64,000 bases of DNA from Pachyseris speciosa (GCA_016490735.1 JAEMWC010000053.1:749501-813500); one strand, 5' to 3'; shown: positions 1 to 12,302, counted from the first letter of the stretch. The notes: generated from the letters alone by a model not told the origin. Numbers and translations are program-made.

Positions 1-82
1 CTGTATGTATTTATTATTTATTTTTTTCTGGCAAATAAACAAACTGAAACTGAAACGTCATTCGGTGCCAGAGGTTTACTTA

Positions 83-313
83 CGCGCGCTGTGATTGGTC
101 AATTTTGCAGGACGTATAGACCGATATCACATTTCTGATGAAAAATAGATTTTGCCCGTCCAGACTCGTCATCAGGATGAGTTCTAGCTCCCATTGGATT
201 AAGATCCTTTGTGTTTGCTCGTTTTGTGGACGAGGCTGGACGGGCAAATCTATTGTTCACAACAAGCGTGATATTAGTCTATTCTACCGTACGGCGCGCT
301 TGACTTCAACTAG
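83..313. repeat. Imperfect foldback element (MITE-like)
   Basis: Two arms of about 65 bases are imperfect reverse complements. The left arm runs from the GCGCGC near 83 to TTGCCCGTCCAG at about 153-164. The right arm starts with CTGGACGGGCAA at about 235-246 and ends at GCGCGC near 300. A short loop separates them. No reading frame in it looks like a gene. Confidence 0.55.
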
Positions 314-344
314 TTTTCTTTCCAGCGCGCCGGATTAACCTCAG

Positions 345-474
345 AAATATAATAACTCTCAAATCAAATGAAGAATGATCCTCGCAGTTGTGAACGCAAT
401 TTATGCAATTGCCTGAAAAAAATTCAGGACTTCAACGGGGTTCGAACCCATGACCTGGCGATTACCGGTGCGAT

Positions 475-500
<26 letters not shown>
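345..500 (-). repeat. tRNA-Thr-derived SINE
   Basis: On the minus strand, 500 to 427 folds like a tRNA at the ends. The acceptor stem (GGCTTCA with TGAAGTC), D stem GCTC/GAGC and a TTCGAAC T loop are present, and GGT (Thr) sits in the anticodon position. The anticodon stem no longer pairs, so this is not a functional tRNA. The tail continues with CTGAATTTTTTTCAGG, a small hairpin, and AT-rich sequence to about 345. A tRNA head with a non-tRNA tail is the structure of a SINE. Confidence 0.6.
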
Positions 501-515
<15 letters not shown>

Positions 516-558
516 AGGTCAATTGTGGGTTCATATGTTCCCGTGAAAGAAATGAGTG

Positions 559-599
559 CGGGAAACATCGGGAATAGAGGGAAAACAAAACTAACTAGT
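559..599 (+). repeat. 41-bp direct repeat, copy 1
   Basis: The 41 bases starting CGGGAAACATCGGG and ending CTAACTAGT recur without change at 960-1000, 401 bases downstream. The foldback at 600-778 begins exactly at the end of this copy. Confidence 0.8.
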
Positions 600-778
600 A
601 ATAATAACTCTCTTACTAACCTCGTTTTCTCGGTCCGTAGGGTAAATTAAGGATCCTCGTTTTTCCCATTAATTCATGGCCCGCGCGCTTCGCGCTTGGG
701 CCATAAATCAACGGGAAAAATCTCGGTCCGTAACTTACAGTACGGACCTCGATCTCCGTTAGTAAGAGGTATTTATTA
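600..778. repeat. Foldback element with GC-rich centre
   Basis: The left arm (TCTTACTAAC at about 610-620) is matched in reverse by GTTAGTAAGAGG at about 758-769. Inner arms carry CTCGGTCCGTA. The centre at 679-703 is a near-perfect hairpin rich in GCGC between GGCCC and GGGCC. This is the structure of a short non-autonomous DNA element. Confidence 0.65.
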
Positions 779-959
779 GGCACTGGTGTCACTATCTCAA
801 TTTTGATTGACTAAAAATACACAGCTAATTACTGACCATTACTACTAGCAACGTTTTCATTACGTCATACCTACAGACAATAGTTTTTATACATGTACAA
901 GTGACGTCATACCTACGGATAATATACACTTAACGTATGGTCCCGAGGGAAAGACGTCT

Positions 960-1000
960 CGGGAAACATCGGGAATAGAGGGAAAACAAAACTAACTAGT
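960..1000 (+). repeat. 41-bp direct repeat, copy 2
   Basis: This is identical to 559-599. It sits between short inverted repeats: TATGGTCCCGAGGG at about 936-949 and CTCGAGGGACCATA at about 1003-1016. Confidence 0.8.
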
Positions 1001-1016
1001 TTCTCGAGGGACCATA

Positions 1017-2697
1017 CATTAAATGCTTTGTTATATACCTGGACTTTCTCCTTCAACAATAACAGCAAAACGAATAAACGTACAAACAAACAAAGACGGC
1101 TCTACAAGAACACGCCTTTAGTCACAAGCCTGCTGGATGAATAATTCACGAATGCTTCAAAGTACCTGAAAATGTAGAATATGCTCTTCTCGTACTTTCC
1201 GAATCTTTTACTTCCATTAGATGCTGAATTTCTTCAGCTGATAATCGAGATAAACGTTTCCTCTTAGCCTCAGGTTTCATGACGTTTGTATTATCGTTGA
1301 TGTAAACTGAAAACTAGCAGTATTCTCAGGTCCGCCCTCGTCAATCAAGCTGACGTGACCGTGCTGAAGACCATGCCACTTTTAGGTCATGTACTGACTT
1401 TTATCCGGCGCAGGTGCACGTGACCAAGAATCAACCGATCACGGGGCTCGTTTTGTTGAGTGAAAGTTTTGGTATATTACAATAGGATTTATTCATGCAG
1501 AAGTGACGTCATTTCGCAGACAACAGTTTTACACACGCTAGAAAAACGTTTGTTTTGCTGAAGCTTTCACTGAGTTGTATTGCAGAAAGTTTTACCAAAA
1601 TTGGTCTGCGTTCAGTCAAAAGTTTAATTTTAAGTTTTAAAACATGTCTTAGAGCGGGTTTTTGTAAAATTTTAGGTTGTAGGCTTACAAATAAAATTGT
1701 TTACAAGTTGGCGTAACATGTTTAGTTTCTCTTGTTTTTAAAGACGCTCAAGTTTATGCATAACGAAACAATTATTGAATTCGGTTTTTGCGTCATAGCG
1801 AAATTATCATGACCTCAGTTTGTGTTATCCGCCTCAGCCTTCGGCTTCGGCAGATAACACAAACATCTGCCATGATAATTCTCACTATCACGCTCAGCCT
1901 CATCCAATAATTGTTAATTAACCTCATGGCAAAAGTGCACTTTGAACGAATGTTGGAATGGCATAGCTGGTTAGAACATTACCATCCGTGGCTTAGTTTG
2001 TTATTTATATAAGCAGAGTCTTTCTTAACAACATCATTCCAATTTATTCATTGCATAAAGAATACAAGTGCAACAAATTAGAAAGCAGGAGTACCTTCAA
2101 ATTTATCTGCGGTATGTAATTATTTCCGGTTCTTCCCAGGAATATTAGTTATAATGTTGTTAATTTTTGTATCGGTTAGATATTATAGGATTAATCTGAG
2201 CTTGACCTGCTTGGGGATGTAGTCGAAACTTCTTTGAATCTTCCACGGCTATTTAATAGTCAACAAACTTTCAAAATTTGTCAGTAAAGCTTACATGTTT
2301 CAATGTGTCACTGTGGAAATCAGTTGGTGAAACTGACTTAAAAACGAGTGTTCGTGTTCGTACTATTCTACTTTTGTCTTAGCTGGTCAACTAATGTAGT
2401 AGTCTCCCTCACCTGTACCATCCTGCGTGCCATCCACGATCCCATGAGTCGCAGCGAGATCCAGAACCATCATAAAATTGAGACCTCTTCATATCTTTCA
2501 ACGATGTGTACTTTGTGCACTCTGAGTTTAGGTTTGAAAAGTATGCACTGACATCAGTGCGCGTACAGGAGTATGTAAATCTAGTTACAAGCTAAAATAG
2601 AGACATGACCGGAAGAGACAGTGTACAAGCTCTACAAACCTAAGCCATTGTCTACTCCGAAGATGCTTGCAAAACCTCTGGGTTCAACCGTCACCCG
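1017..2697. other. No gene seen; one hairpin inside
   Basis: This stretch is AT-rich, with no open frame of gene-like composition and no convincing exon. It holds the hairpin listed at 1800-1882. I see nothing else that I can name. Confidence 0.5.
1800..1882. repeat. Foldback/hairpin element
   Basis: GAAATTATCATG and TTTGTGTTATC on the left are mirrored by GATAACACAAA and CATGATAATTCTC on the right. The loop is the GC-rich CTCAGCCTTCGGCTTCGG. The layout resembles the palindromic element at 19376-19486. Confidence 0.65.
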
Positions 2698-2915
2698 CCG
2701 ACCGGTTAGCCCAGTTGGTGGAGCACCGGACTTTCGTGTGGGAGGTCGCGGGTTCAAACCCCAGCCGGACCAACACTCACGGTCTTTAAATAATTGTGGA
2801 GAAAGTGCTGCCTTTGTAATGACATCTGCAAATGGTTAGACTTTCTAGTCTTCTCTGATAAGGATGACAAAACGTAGGCCCCGCCTCACAAAGTAATTCC
2901 CGGTGAGGTGATCTA
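2698..2915 (+). repeat. tRNA-derived SINE, family S1, copy 1
   Basis: The head has a pol III A box (TTAGCCCAGTTGG) and B box (GGTTCAAACCC). The body continues with ATTGTGGAGAAAGTGCTGCC, TTTGTAATGACATCTGC and CTAGTCTTCTCTGATAAGG. The same order is found on the minus strand at 6712-6905 and 57257-57533, so this is a dispersed family and not a tRNA gene. Confidence 0.8.
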
Positions 2916-3042
2916 TCTCTCGTCTCATGGTTGGGTTGGTAAAAGCTCAGAGATATTAGCCGTATAAGCTACTCTAAAATCCGAGGGTAAATAACGTATA
3001 TGTTTGTATATCATGATGTATGTGGACTGAGGGACACGCCTA

Positions 3043-6000
3043 TCAGCTTGGAATAGCCAGAGAAATCAGCTTTAGTGTCAAATTTATATCCGAACAAAGC
3101 AGGCACTTCGGAAGCGAAACACCTCCAGGGAAAAGACGACGGCAACTACCCTGGCACCAGTATTGGTGCAGATTAGAGAATGTAATTTTTTGTTCTACAG
3201 GAAAAGCTTAGAAAATATTATGCCCTAAAACAAAATTCAAGTGGAATAGTGTCGTACCTTCGCCGGTCAGCATGTAGACATAGTTTGCCATGGCCCTCCC
3301 AACGTGCGCTTTGCCAATCCATGCGCAGTTTTTGGACTCTCCATACTTGTCATATTTACCGGAACCGCCCCAGCATTCCCCATAGTATTGAATTCCAAAG
3401 AAATTGGAATTGCTTTTCTTGGCCTAACCGATAATAGAAAAGACATGAGCAGTAGGCAGTTGTGCCATTATTAAGCTTCCATTCGCTTCAAGCTTAAAGG
3501 AGGCGGGAATCATGTTTATATCAGTCAAACCTCTATGGAATGCTTTGTGTGAGCAACTTCTATTACACATTACTGTTCTCAAACAGCAGAAGACCTAAAT
3601 ACATTCACAATAGACCATGTTCCTATTCTCGGTATTGAACTGGATCTAGCATGAAGCTGAGGCTCTTGCGGGGGAAACATTTACATATGAAAAGATTCCC
3701 CCATTCAAGCCTCGTGTGCAGGCTAGTTCCAGCTCATTACGAAGAAGACGAATAAGGTCTATTGAGTATACTTTATAAAATTCATTATCTTTTCTCGTTA
3801 TTCTCACTCCAGGTATTCGAGTGATGTCAGTAGTACAAATGCTCTCTGATTTGCAGCACAAAGTTTGCTTTTTACCTTTATAAAGACAAATTAGGCTCAC
3901 AGGCTTTTAGGCTCACAGCCCTTACCTCTTGTGCGCATTTCTTTACAACTGAAGTTTCCAAGTCATTCCAGTCCATTGTGTTGTGTGCTGGGTCTCGGTA
4001 GTTTGCAAGAAGTCCCATCACTCTCGCGTGGAATTTGTCTTTAAAGCAACCGACTGCAGCATAGTTAGGCGTAGCTGCTACTGAAAAGTAATATCAAGCT
4101 ATAATTTGACTGCCTATCATGAAAGAAAGAAGGTGTACGATACAATGTAAGACTCCAGCCAAGTCAAAATAAACTTAAATCAATATCCATGGAGGAAAAA
4201 AACATAATCTCACCGTATAAGACAGAGATCAAATGGTTTTCGGTTCATTTGTACCACAGGCGCCCCAAGCTCATGTTGAGTACCGTATCACGCAATATAA
4301 ACAAGATGGCTGCAAATTATAAGGATTTGTATGGGAATCCCGGTAATCGGTTCTAGTTGATAGATATACGAAAAACTTCTCAATAAAAAAGCCTTACCTT
4401 ACATCCAAGGTGTGTTGCTTGCTATCTGTGTGGTTATTTATTGATCTATCGCGATTTTAGCGATTTATGTGCTTCCTGTGTTTCCACTCTTAAGACGGAA
4501 AGGGCTCTTTCTCTCAAGAGAGGAAACACACAAATCCTTATAATTTGCAGCAATCTTGTTTATATTGCGTGATACGGTACTCAGCATGAGCTTGGGACGC
4601 CTGTGTTTGTACCTGTTGAAAAATAGCTCTTTTGGCATTCACACTCATTGGAAAGTAATGTGATAGGCCGAGAGATCCTATGAGTCAACACAAAACACGA
4701 CCAAACCCGGCGTTCTATTCATTAAAAACTAAGAGACATTTTTGACTGAGACAGTACATACCAAAATGAAAAATTGAGGAAAGCTGTACTGAAGTTGTTC
4801 ACCATTATTACTCGGGCTGCGCGCGTCTCGCGCGTCGCCCGGGTCTAAGATTACCGTCGGTTATTCTTTTTCGTCGTCGAGTATCATCCACAAAGTGCAC
4901 TTCCGGCGTTTCTGCGCAAGCGCTAACTATTTTTAACAGAGTGATGCCTGTTGTCACGTATCGGAAAATGTCGATTCACCTTGTGTCTTTTGAAGTCTGA
5001 ACAAACAATATGTGAAGAGAAGTGTCTATGCGAATGATTGCAAGTTCAACGGCGAGAAGAAAGCTTTTAACATGAGTAAACTTAACTCCAGATGGACTGC
5101 CGTGTTTCCTCGTGTCTGCTTCAGTAGACTGCGAGTAGTCTCTAATTTTGGCGATGGATTGTGGGGCGGGCGAAAGACACGTGCGCGCGCGAGGGGAGCG
5201 CCAAAAATTAGAGACTACAGACAAAGGGAGTTTGACCTTTCACGGCCGAGTGATTCGGAAGTATAAATCTCATATCAACAGCAAGAATGATACTTGTTGT
5301 CACGTATCGGAAAACGTCGATTCACCTTGTGTCTTTGAAGTCTGAACAACTAATATGTTAAGACAAGTGTCTATACGAATGTTTGCAAGTTCAACAGCAA
5401 GAAGAAAGCTTTTAACATGACCAAAATTTAACTCCAGATGGACTGCCGTGGTCCCCGTATCCGCTCCATTGAGATGTACATTTTGTTGAATAACTCAAGT
5501 ACGGGATATCACACACCCACGAGATTTTGTTTGACAGGTAGTTAATTTACTATTTTCCCACAATATCTCAATTTCTGGACTTTAATTTTTGAATGATAAG
5601 CAATTAGTTTTTACAAATGTACTAGCGGCTTGAAACTGTCCAGAAACGTTCCTTTCTTGTGTTTCAAATGACCCTGGATTGACGTATTTGTAAACAGTTT
5701 CACTCTGCTAATTAATTTTCTACTCACATTTCACCGAGACTCCATTCACATTTATGCGAAAAAATCCTACATCGTTCGATAAGCGTTTCCTTTCTCAAAC
5801 AATTATCCATCGAAGCGAAAACAAGTGTGCTTAGTTTTTTTTGGAATCAATAGACTATTTTTATCACCTTGCATAATGATAAACCTCTGTGGCCTAAAGG
5901 TCATTGTTCCTGCCTGTGACGCAGCTAAACCGGGTTCGATGTCCTTTAGTGGTATATATCACGGGCTTTATTTTTTCTGTTTCTCTTTTTCTTGTTCTTT

Positions 6001-6488
6001 TAGAAATATTTTTTACAAGTGTTATAATTATTGTTCTCAATGGTTGAGCTGTATTTTAGAGGAATATATGTTGATAGGGGTCTAAAGAAATAGACTCCAA
6101 CACAAGCTAAACACAATGCGTCCGATGTAAGAAAGACTGATTTCCAGTTAGGGATACAATACTGTTTTTTGCAAGCCCGAGTTTAGGCTAATTGTAGCTC
6201 TTGTTATTACATTGACAAGAGCCCTGTCACTGAGCAATTGCAATCCCTTGCTTATTGCCCCTACATGCACGCACTTAATACATAACTGCAACCTTTTGGG
6301 TAACCCATGCAGGGAGGCCTTGTTTGCAGCTCAAACTCAACTCGAGCTCTTAGGTCGATTTTCAGTTACATGTAATTTATAAATGTGTGTGAATATGCAT
6401 GTATCTTACTTTCAGCGGATGTCTGGTGTAAGACGAGTACCAACGTCACAGCATAGGCCTTGAAAAGCAACACTCCTCTCGACTGCAT
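3043..6488 (-). CDS. Gene A: secreted protein with one four-cysteine WSC-like domain
   Basis: I place four coding exons: 6410-6488, 3926-4080, 3258-3423 and 3043-3194. Each join uses GT/AG sites, phases are 1, 0 and 1, and the total is 552 bases (183 residues plus stop). Exon 1 gives a signal peptide (MQSRGVLLFKAYAVTLVLVL). Exons 2 and 3 form one domain with the cysteines in GCFKDK, KKCAQE, YYGECWGG and KNCAWI, ending NYVYMLTGE. The aromatic and cysteine spacing resembles WSC or related carbohydrate-binding modules, but the match is weak. Exon 4 is a cysteine-rich tail (YWCQGSC, PKCLLC) that I do not recognise. Gene B carries the same domain, which supports the model. A secreted or extracellular-matrix role is inference. 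The weakest part is exon 4, which rests on phase and splice sites alone. Confidence 0.72.
4255..4605. mobile_element. MITE with about 80-bp terminal inverted repeats and 7-bp TSD
   Basis: The ends start CACAGGCG and match over roughly 80 bases as inverted repeats, including GTATCACGCAATATAAACAA and its complement. TTTGTAC flanks both sides (4248-4254 and 4606-4612). It lies in intron 1 of gene A. The size and TSD are near those of hAT elements (8 bp), but I do not assign a superfamily. Confidence 0.85.
4949..5453 (+). repeat. Direct duplication of about 160 bp with a foldback in the first copy
   Basis: The segment starting TGTTGTCACGTATCGGAAAA at 4949 recurs from about 5296. The match runs through AAGTGTCTAT and GAAGAAAGCTTTTAACATGA to CCAGATGGACTGCCGTG, with scattered differences. 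The two copies are 347 bases apart, with the foldback at 5127-5222 between them. Confidence 0.75.
5127..5222. repeat. Short foldback element
   Basis: AGTCTCTAATTTTGGCG at about 5137-5153 is mirrored by CGCCAAAAATTAGAGACT at about 5200-5217, around a GC-rich loop of short GCGC repeats. This is typical of a small non-autonomous element. Confidence 0.7.
5454..6409. other. Rest of gene A intron 1; nothing else seen
   Basis: This AT-rich intronic sequence has no open frame of gene-like composition and no recognisable repeat. Confidence 0.5.
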
Positions 6489-6711
6489 CTTGCTTTAATG
6501 TAAGGGAATAACCGAAACATACAATAAATCGTAACTCAGCAACTAAAACGAGGTCCCCGAGTGATATTACTTCGAGATAATCTTAGGACAGACCGTTTAG
6601 CTTGAATCAAATGAATCTAATGATTTTTCGCTGCGGAATCAAAGGCAGTGACGGGAGAGTGAAACAATTGACATCATTCCCTTTAGGACAGACACTAGGG
6701 GTGGTCACTGC

Positions 6712-6905
6712 CACAGTTTTGTTACGTCCCACAGATTAAGTGGAAGCACTGTGAGACGGGACCTACGGTTTATCGTCCTTATCCGAGAAGACTAGTTTGT
6801 AGATGTCATTACAAAGGCAGCACTTTCTCCTCAATTATTTGAAGACCCTGAGTGTTGGTTTGGCCGGGGTTTGAACTCGTGAACTCCGCACGGTAGTCCG
6901 ATGCT
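6712..6905 (-). repeat. tRNA-derived SINE, family S1, copy 2
   Basis: This matches copies 1 and 3: TTTATCGTCCTTATCCGAGA, TGTCATTACAAAGGCAGCAC, TTTCTCCTCAATTATTTGAA and the B-box complement GGGTTTGAACT, all in reverse orientation. The tRNA head is decayed near 6900. Confidence 0.75.
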
Positions 6906-7217
6906 CCAGAGAGAGAGCTTGATTCAGGTGTAAAGTTTTTATGTCTGTTTAATTATTTTTATCATGAAATACCAAGCTTCGCTTTATTTAATCAAGTTTA
7001 GTGTTCATTCCATTTTCATTTTGGGAGCATTCTAAAATATGTTTGGAAGACCACAAGGGTCGGTGGCTAGAAATAATTCATAAAAATCCGTTAAAATTAA
7101 CTAACACAAATCCACGATATTCCTCGACAACTTTTACACTTTGGATATTTAACAGTTATGTTCCGTTAAAAAATACAGTAGAAGGATAAGGTAAAATACT
7201 TCGATAACAAAACTTAC

Positions 7218-7284
7218 CTGGAAACGCACCCAGTTGAAAAAAACGGCCGGCGGGCGTAGAGGAGCGATACGACCCAGTGGAATT
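7218..7284 (-). other. Probable 5' UTR exon 2 of gene A
   Basis: On the minus strand a pyrimidine-rich AG (CTTTCCTAG) precedes 7284 and a consensus donor (CCAG|GTAAGT) follows 7218. It lies upstream of the start-codon exon, which has its own acceptor near 6493 (ACATTAAAG). I infer that it is non-coding, because the ATG at 6488 begins a signal peptide. Confidence 0.45.
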
Positions 7285-7354
7285 CTAGGAAAGCTGTATC
7301 GTCAAACAAGATGAAAGACAAAATTATGCTAATAATAAAAATTGTTCTCCTTAC

Positions 7355-7472
7355 CTTTCTTTTGCTCGTTTTAAAGTGAATGTCTGATGAAGAGGAGTAT
7401 GGCCAAGTAAACGGTATGTCAGTGAGAATAGAGACGCTTTGGTGCCTCTCAAAAAAAGAAACATTTAATTAG
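7355..7472 (-). other. Probable 5' UTR exon 1 of gene A
   Basis: The exon ends at a donor (GAAAG|GTAAGG) at 7355. The start is set roughly at 7472, about 28 bases downstream of the TATA box at 7500-7507. No other feature supports the exact start. Confidence 0.4.
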
Positions 7473-7499
7473 CCAGCTAGAGTCTTCCAGTTGCCTCTA

Positions 7500-7507
7500 T
7501 ATTTATA
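7500..7507 (-). promoter_or_regulatory. TATA box, candidate gene A promoter
   Basis: TATAAATA on the minus strand, placed upstream of the two candidate UTR exons. The sequence is AT-rich here, so chance is possible. Confidence 0.4.
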
Positions 7508-7932
7508 TTTTATATTTTGAAAGCCTGCGTTATATTACTCACATAATGAAATTACTGTGAAATCGTCAATATCGAAAAACGTTCGGTGTATTCTGAATGG
7601 AAAATTATGCGTTATTAGTTATCCAACCTGGTAAGAAAAGAGCCCTTACCGATCTTGGCTATCACGGATAAAGACTGAAATTGTAAAAGTAGACATAACA
7701 TTTTAACGCATATCCGCCTCTTGCATCGCGGAAACGTACTATGGTAGCTTTTAAGAAAAACTAACGTTTTGTTTACAAACGTGGCTCTTTTCGGTTGCTT
7801 TTGTCCGGTCTCGATTGTCTTCAAATTTTTCTTAATTTCCAATTTGTTTTCTTTAGATCAATGAAGTACTTCTATTATATTACTTCCATAAAAGCTGTGT
7901 CTTCGTGGGAGGACTGAGACATATTTGCTAGC

Positions 7933-8220
7933 TTAGAGCGCTTTTCAGTTGAGTGTCGTAAAACCAAAACCAAAGCAATTACTCTGACCAATCACAACAG
8001 AAGTAAGCAATGCAGTGAGCCAATCAGAATACGAAGTAATTACATGCAGCTGGTGCAAAGCGTGGGAAAATACACGCGTGCACGTCACGATTGGTTTTGG
8101 TTTGGCTTCTCATCGGTTGAGAAAGTGGCGCGAGTTTTCCTGGCCAATCACAGAGCGAAGCAATGCAAAACAAAAGCGAAACCATAATTACTTTCGACAC
8201 TTAATTGAAAACCGCTCTAA
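7933..8220. mobile_element. MITE with GAGCG termini
   Basis: TTAGAGCGCTTTTCAGTTGA at the left end is matched in reverse by the right end, which reads (as complement) TTAGAGCGGTTTTCAATTAA, followed in both by GTGTCG. The interior has CCAAT-type motifs (CCAATCA). A 98-codon open frame at 8015 lies mostly inside it and is not a gene. Confidence 0.75.
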
Positions 8221-11200
8221 CTACGTGTCCTTCCGAGGTATTAGGATCAAACTAAGTATCTCTGACACTGAAAACGTGATTCGGGTTGCGAAACGAAACG
8301 AGACCAAGTGATGAGGTTATTCGTCTCCAAAACTGGTTTCCGATTGTTGTGTTCAATTTTCTGACTTGATATCACCCGTGTTTTGCATAGTCGAAAAAGA
8401 TTTTAAAAAATTAATGACTCTATACTTCAATCCCTTGTTATTTCCTTTGAAAACAATATCCACGAGGTTAGTCCCTAAATAAACATTGGATAACAAGATA
8501 GTTCCGTTTTATTTACATAATATTGTAGCAAACACTTTTAAAGGAAATGTGTCGGAAATCTCCAAAATAAATTGACAAGTGTCCCTAGCGTAAAGCATAG
8601 CTAATTCCGATTCAATTGAAAAGGCATATTCCTTTCCTCTTTGTAAGGATGCTTGCATTTATGTGTTGCTTTACCTACTGTCCAAGAGCTCTGCAGACGA
8701 TTTCATTCGGCTTAGTAAACGAGGCGGCTCTTCTGCCCCCTTGCCTCACGTACACAAGTAAACTCAAACTCAGTCTAGCTCAGTGTAGCTTTTATTTCTC
8801 CTCCTTTGATAGCCTTGAAATGTCTCGCTGAGCGATTCTAATTTTAGGTTTATGCCTGCAGCCTCGTTCACGAGTGTAGGATTCGACCCAGCTCTTGGTG
8901 AACGCCCATCTCAATAGATTATATTGAGTCCAAGGGGGACAAAAGTTCCACACAACCGACACTATTTTCTAAAAAACAAAACCTAAGCTATTACTGTTTC
9001 CTCTTGAATAGGATGCCATGGTTACCCAGCATTTTTTTTAGGTTTGTAGGTATCCCTCTTTACGTATACAGCTATAGGGAGAGAGACAATATCGACAGTA
9101 TTACACGATGGACATACCATGTAGGCACCTTATTGGCAAAGGTTCTGATAAAGTACCAGCCTGTAAAAGTATCGTATAAGGATAAAATGAATTTCAGTTT
9201 GTTTTGTTTATTTTGAAGCTAAATTTTTAACTTTAAAAACGATCCAAGGCTCATTAAAACTAACATTACCGAAAAACGATGCAAGTAGTATGCGAAAAAA
9301 GTAGTTTTCTTTGTATTATGGTACTCACTAGGTTATCTAGCCGAGAAACGGGTCCATGCACTGTTAAGCCTAGGGTCTCTCAATTTTCCGAGCGTGACCA
9401 AAGCTTTTCGGGACGCAAACAATACACTTGTCCGCTAAATTGAGGATCAAAAGATTTCTGGCCAATACGTCAGGGGTGTACAAGATCAAAAGGCTAAATT
9501 AACTAATTGAAATAAAAATGGAGATCTGGAAGACAGTAAAACTATTACGAAAAAGGGAAAGCACAATATCTGGATGTTATGTGTTTGGACAGGAGGAAGG
9601 CAATTGGGGTGTCCAATGCTGCTTCTTTTTACTTCACACGCCAATCATTCCCAAGGGCAACTTATGAGACGACTGACAGAAACGAATGGCAGAAAGGTAA
9701 GCCCAATAAAATGCCTACGGTGTGATATCTCCAAGTATAAACAATGTCGTCGAAACTGAACATCTTCATAAAATCTTCCAACAGAAACAGCAGAAGCTGA
9801 GAAAAGGACAGCTGAGGAGTATATATCATGTTCATCTTAATGTTAGAAGCCTTATTTCCATTTTTCAATACTTTGCAAACTGCTTTTTGCGAATTTTTTT
9901 CCATAACTATTTAGGATCTAAATCATGGGTCAAATACAACCGGATAAATGTCAGTATAGATGCTATATTCTTAATATTAAACTCCTTTTTAAAACAAAAG
10001 TCCCGTAAGAAAACCAGTGTGAGATAATCTTATGCAAAATACTGAGTGACGAAGATCTCTCGTTTGAGTCGATCTCAGTTACAGACCGGCCACCAAGTTC
10101 TTTACACAATATAAAGAACATCAGTAACGTAGTAAATGAAAGGTATAGAAACTGTAATGCTATCTCATTGGTTCTCGCACAATGGGATGATGAGGCCGTA
10201 TAAAGAAGGAATTGCATCTCCCACACAGCCCGCTATCTAGGATTTCACGACCTTTTATCTTCTTGACTTCTTCGAGGCCGCTGAAATCGCCAAAATTAGC
10301 TAAAAAAAAACACACTCAAACCCAGTGAAAGGTGATACAAGGTAAGTAATATGCAAATGTTACAGCGATATACTAAAAACGTTTTCATAAAGCTGAGAAG
10401 AGACTTCTCCAAGAAAAGAGCCCACTTTGGTAAAGGGTAGGGGCCTGGGAATGGGTTTTTAAATTTATCGACTGGAAAAAGTTGTTTTCGCTCATAAAAA
10501 AAAGGGGGAAATTAGACACTTTGTATGGGTGGTGGAACGTCCATTCCGCGAAATAGAGCTATCTGTATGAGGCTTTCCTGATTTTTAAGTTCATGCTATC
10601 TGGTGGCTTTCCATCCAAACAGGCTTCAACTTGCAGAAACTGCTAATTTTCAGATGCCCCATCATTTGATTGATTTCAATTAAGTCTGGATTTGTTGCCA
10701 GGTCCTCACTCTTTTCCAATTTGGGCTATAGCCGATAGTCTCTCTTGAAGTGGATAGGATGAATATGTTATTCCTTGCAAATACTGATAGCTCCTTTTTT
10801 CCGCCCCTTTATAAGATCATGGAAATAGCACTAACAGGTGTCCAAGTGTACATGGGTTTTGAGCATTAATGCTATCAAAATCATTTTCAAATGAAAGAAA
10901 TTATGGGATTGACCAAAAATATCACTCAGGACTCTTATTATCCCAGCTTCGTTTTATTGCCAACACAAATAAATTAAACAATTCCACAAATAAAAGAAGT
11001 TTCCTTTCAGCTCGTTTGCAGCTACTAAAAATCTTCTTCTATAAAAAATATATTATCTTTTAAGTCTTTTAATAGCGGATACGCTTTGGCCTGGTTGCAT
11101 GACAAATATCTTTAACTTCTGGTATGTTTGAGAGTCTCGGGATAATGCCCAGATGAGGTAAACAGTCACACAGCAGTGCTTAAGGATTGCGTGACCCCTG

Positions 11201-11334
11201 AGGGAAAAAAAAGAGAAACACGTAAATTAGGCGAATTGTCCACAAAGTATCTCTTGCTCGTTGTTAAGAGTTGTAAAAAACTCACTTGCTCCCGTCTGTG
11301 AGCAAGTCATCGAGTCTATTTCGCAGCGACGTAA
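8221..11334. other. No gene seen
   Basis: About 3.1 kb of AT-rich sequence has only short open frames with biased composition and no phase-consistent exons for gene B or any other gene. I could not name a repeat here. Confidence 0.45.
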
Positions 11335-11790
11335 ACGATTTTTAAATTTTATTATATTTTATTTATTTTATTTACAAAGTTCGCCCTGAGGCAGGTGGGC
11401 ATACAGTAGAACACTAGGTCCCCTGCTAGGTAAACCCACCACCTAACCATCCCCTAAGAAATTGATACCCATTCCCTGGAACCCCAATAAAAATAATAAA
11501 GAAAACCAAAAGAAAGAAATATTCAGAAGAAAAAAAAAGTTAACAAGAACAGCGTATAACAAGTATTGAACGGCGGCACTTCAGACAGACTAATTTATAA
11601 GAACGAATGTCATCTTGATTGAAAACTGAACTTAGTCTATTATAAAAAAAAAACGATTTTAACTTTTTCTTAAAAGGTATCAACTTTACCTCCGATCTTA
11701 TAGCGATAGGTATTACATTCCATAGATTAGTTATTCGGATGAAGAAAGAGTTGCGGTTCTTCAAGTTTCCAGGCTCCTCAAAATGTACCG
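11335..11790 (-). mobile_element. LINE 3' end (reverse transcriptase C-terminus and tail)
   Basis: Minus-strand codons from about 11764 to 11545 read NSFFIRITNLWN and SEVKLIPFKKKLKSFF. This is the usual C-terminal block of CR1/jockey-type reverse transcriptase proteins (R-x-x-N-L-W-N-x-x-P). The 3' UTR follows and ends in an AAATA-rich tail near 11340. It is truncated at the 5' end and frame-shifted near 11765. Confidence 0.65.
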
Positions 11791-12302
11791 GATAATCGAC
11801 AACTACGCTTTACATGTATGGAAACGCCTTTTCTAACACTAATAGTTGTGGATTCTATTAAGTTGTTGACGTTTTGATTTTGTCTTTTAGTTTTTCATGT
11901 TGCTTTTACTCTCTAAACATCATTTCTTGTTTATTGCAGTAAAAGATCCAGAGATTTTATAATTTTTCTCCTAATCCAAATGGTTACCAAAGGCTTTGTT
12001 GGGTTTTGGATTTAGTCTTTTAGTCATTCATGTTCTGTTTTTACTCTCTAACAGTGAAAGAGTAAAGATTCCTTTATTTTTCCTAATCCACGTGGTTACA
12101 ACAGGCTGTCAACAACAAGCTTTGTAATTTTTTAATACTACACCGCCGGAATTTTACTTTTTGACACATTCTGCCACCCGGGTTGCTTATGAGTCACAAT
12201 CCTTATCCGTGTGTCTCGTTACTTACGGCATGATGTGAATAAGATGGTAATTTTTCTTTATTTTGTCCCCGTTTAAGCCGGGCTCCGGAGTGTGTTGGCC
12301 TT

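Noticed and set aside
427..500. A tRNA-Thr gene on the minus strand
   Set aside because: Acceptor, D and T arms pair, but the anticodon stem does not, and the sequence continues into a SINE-like tail.
8015..8311. 98-codon open frame as a gene
   Set aside because: Most of it lies inside the 7933-8220 MITE and shows no protein motif.
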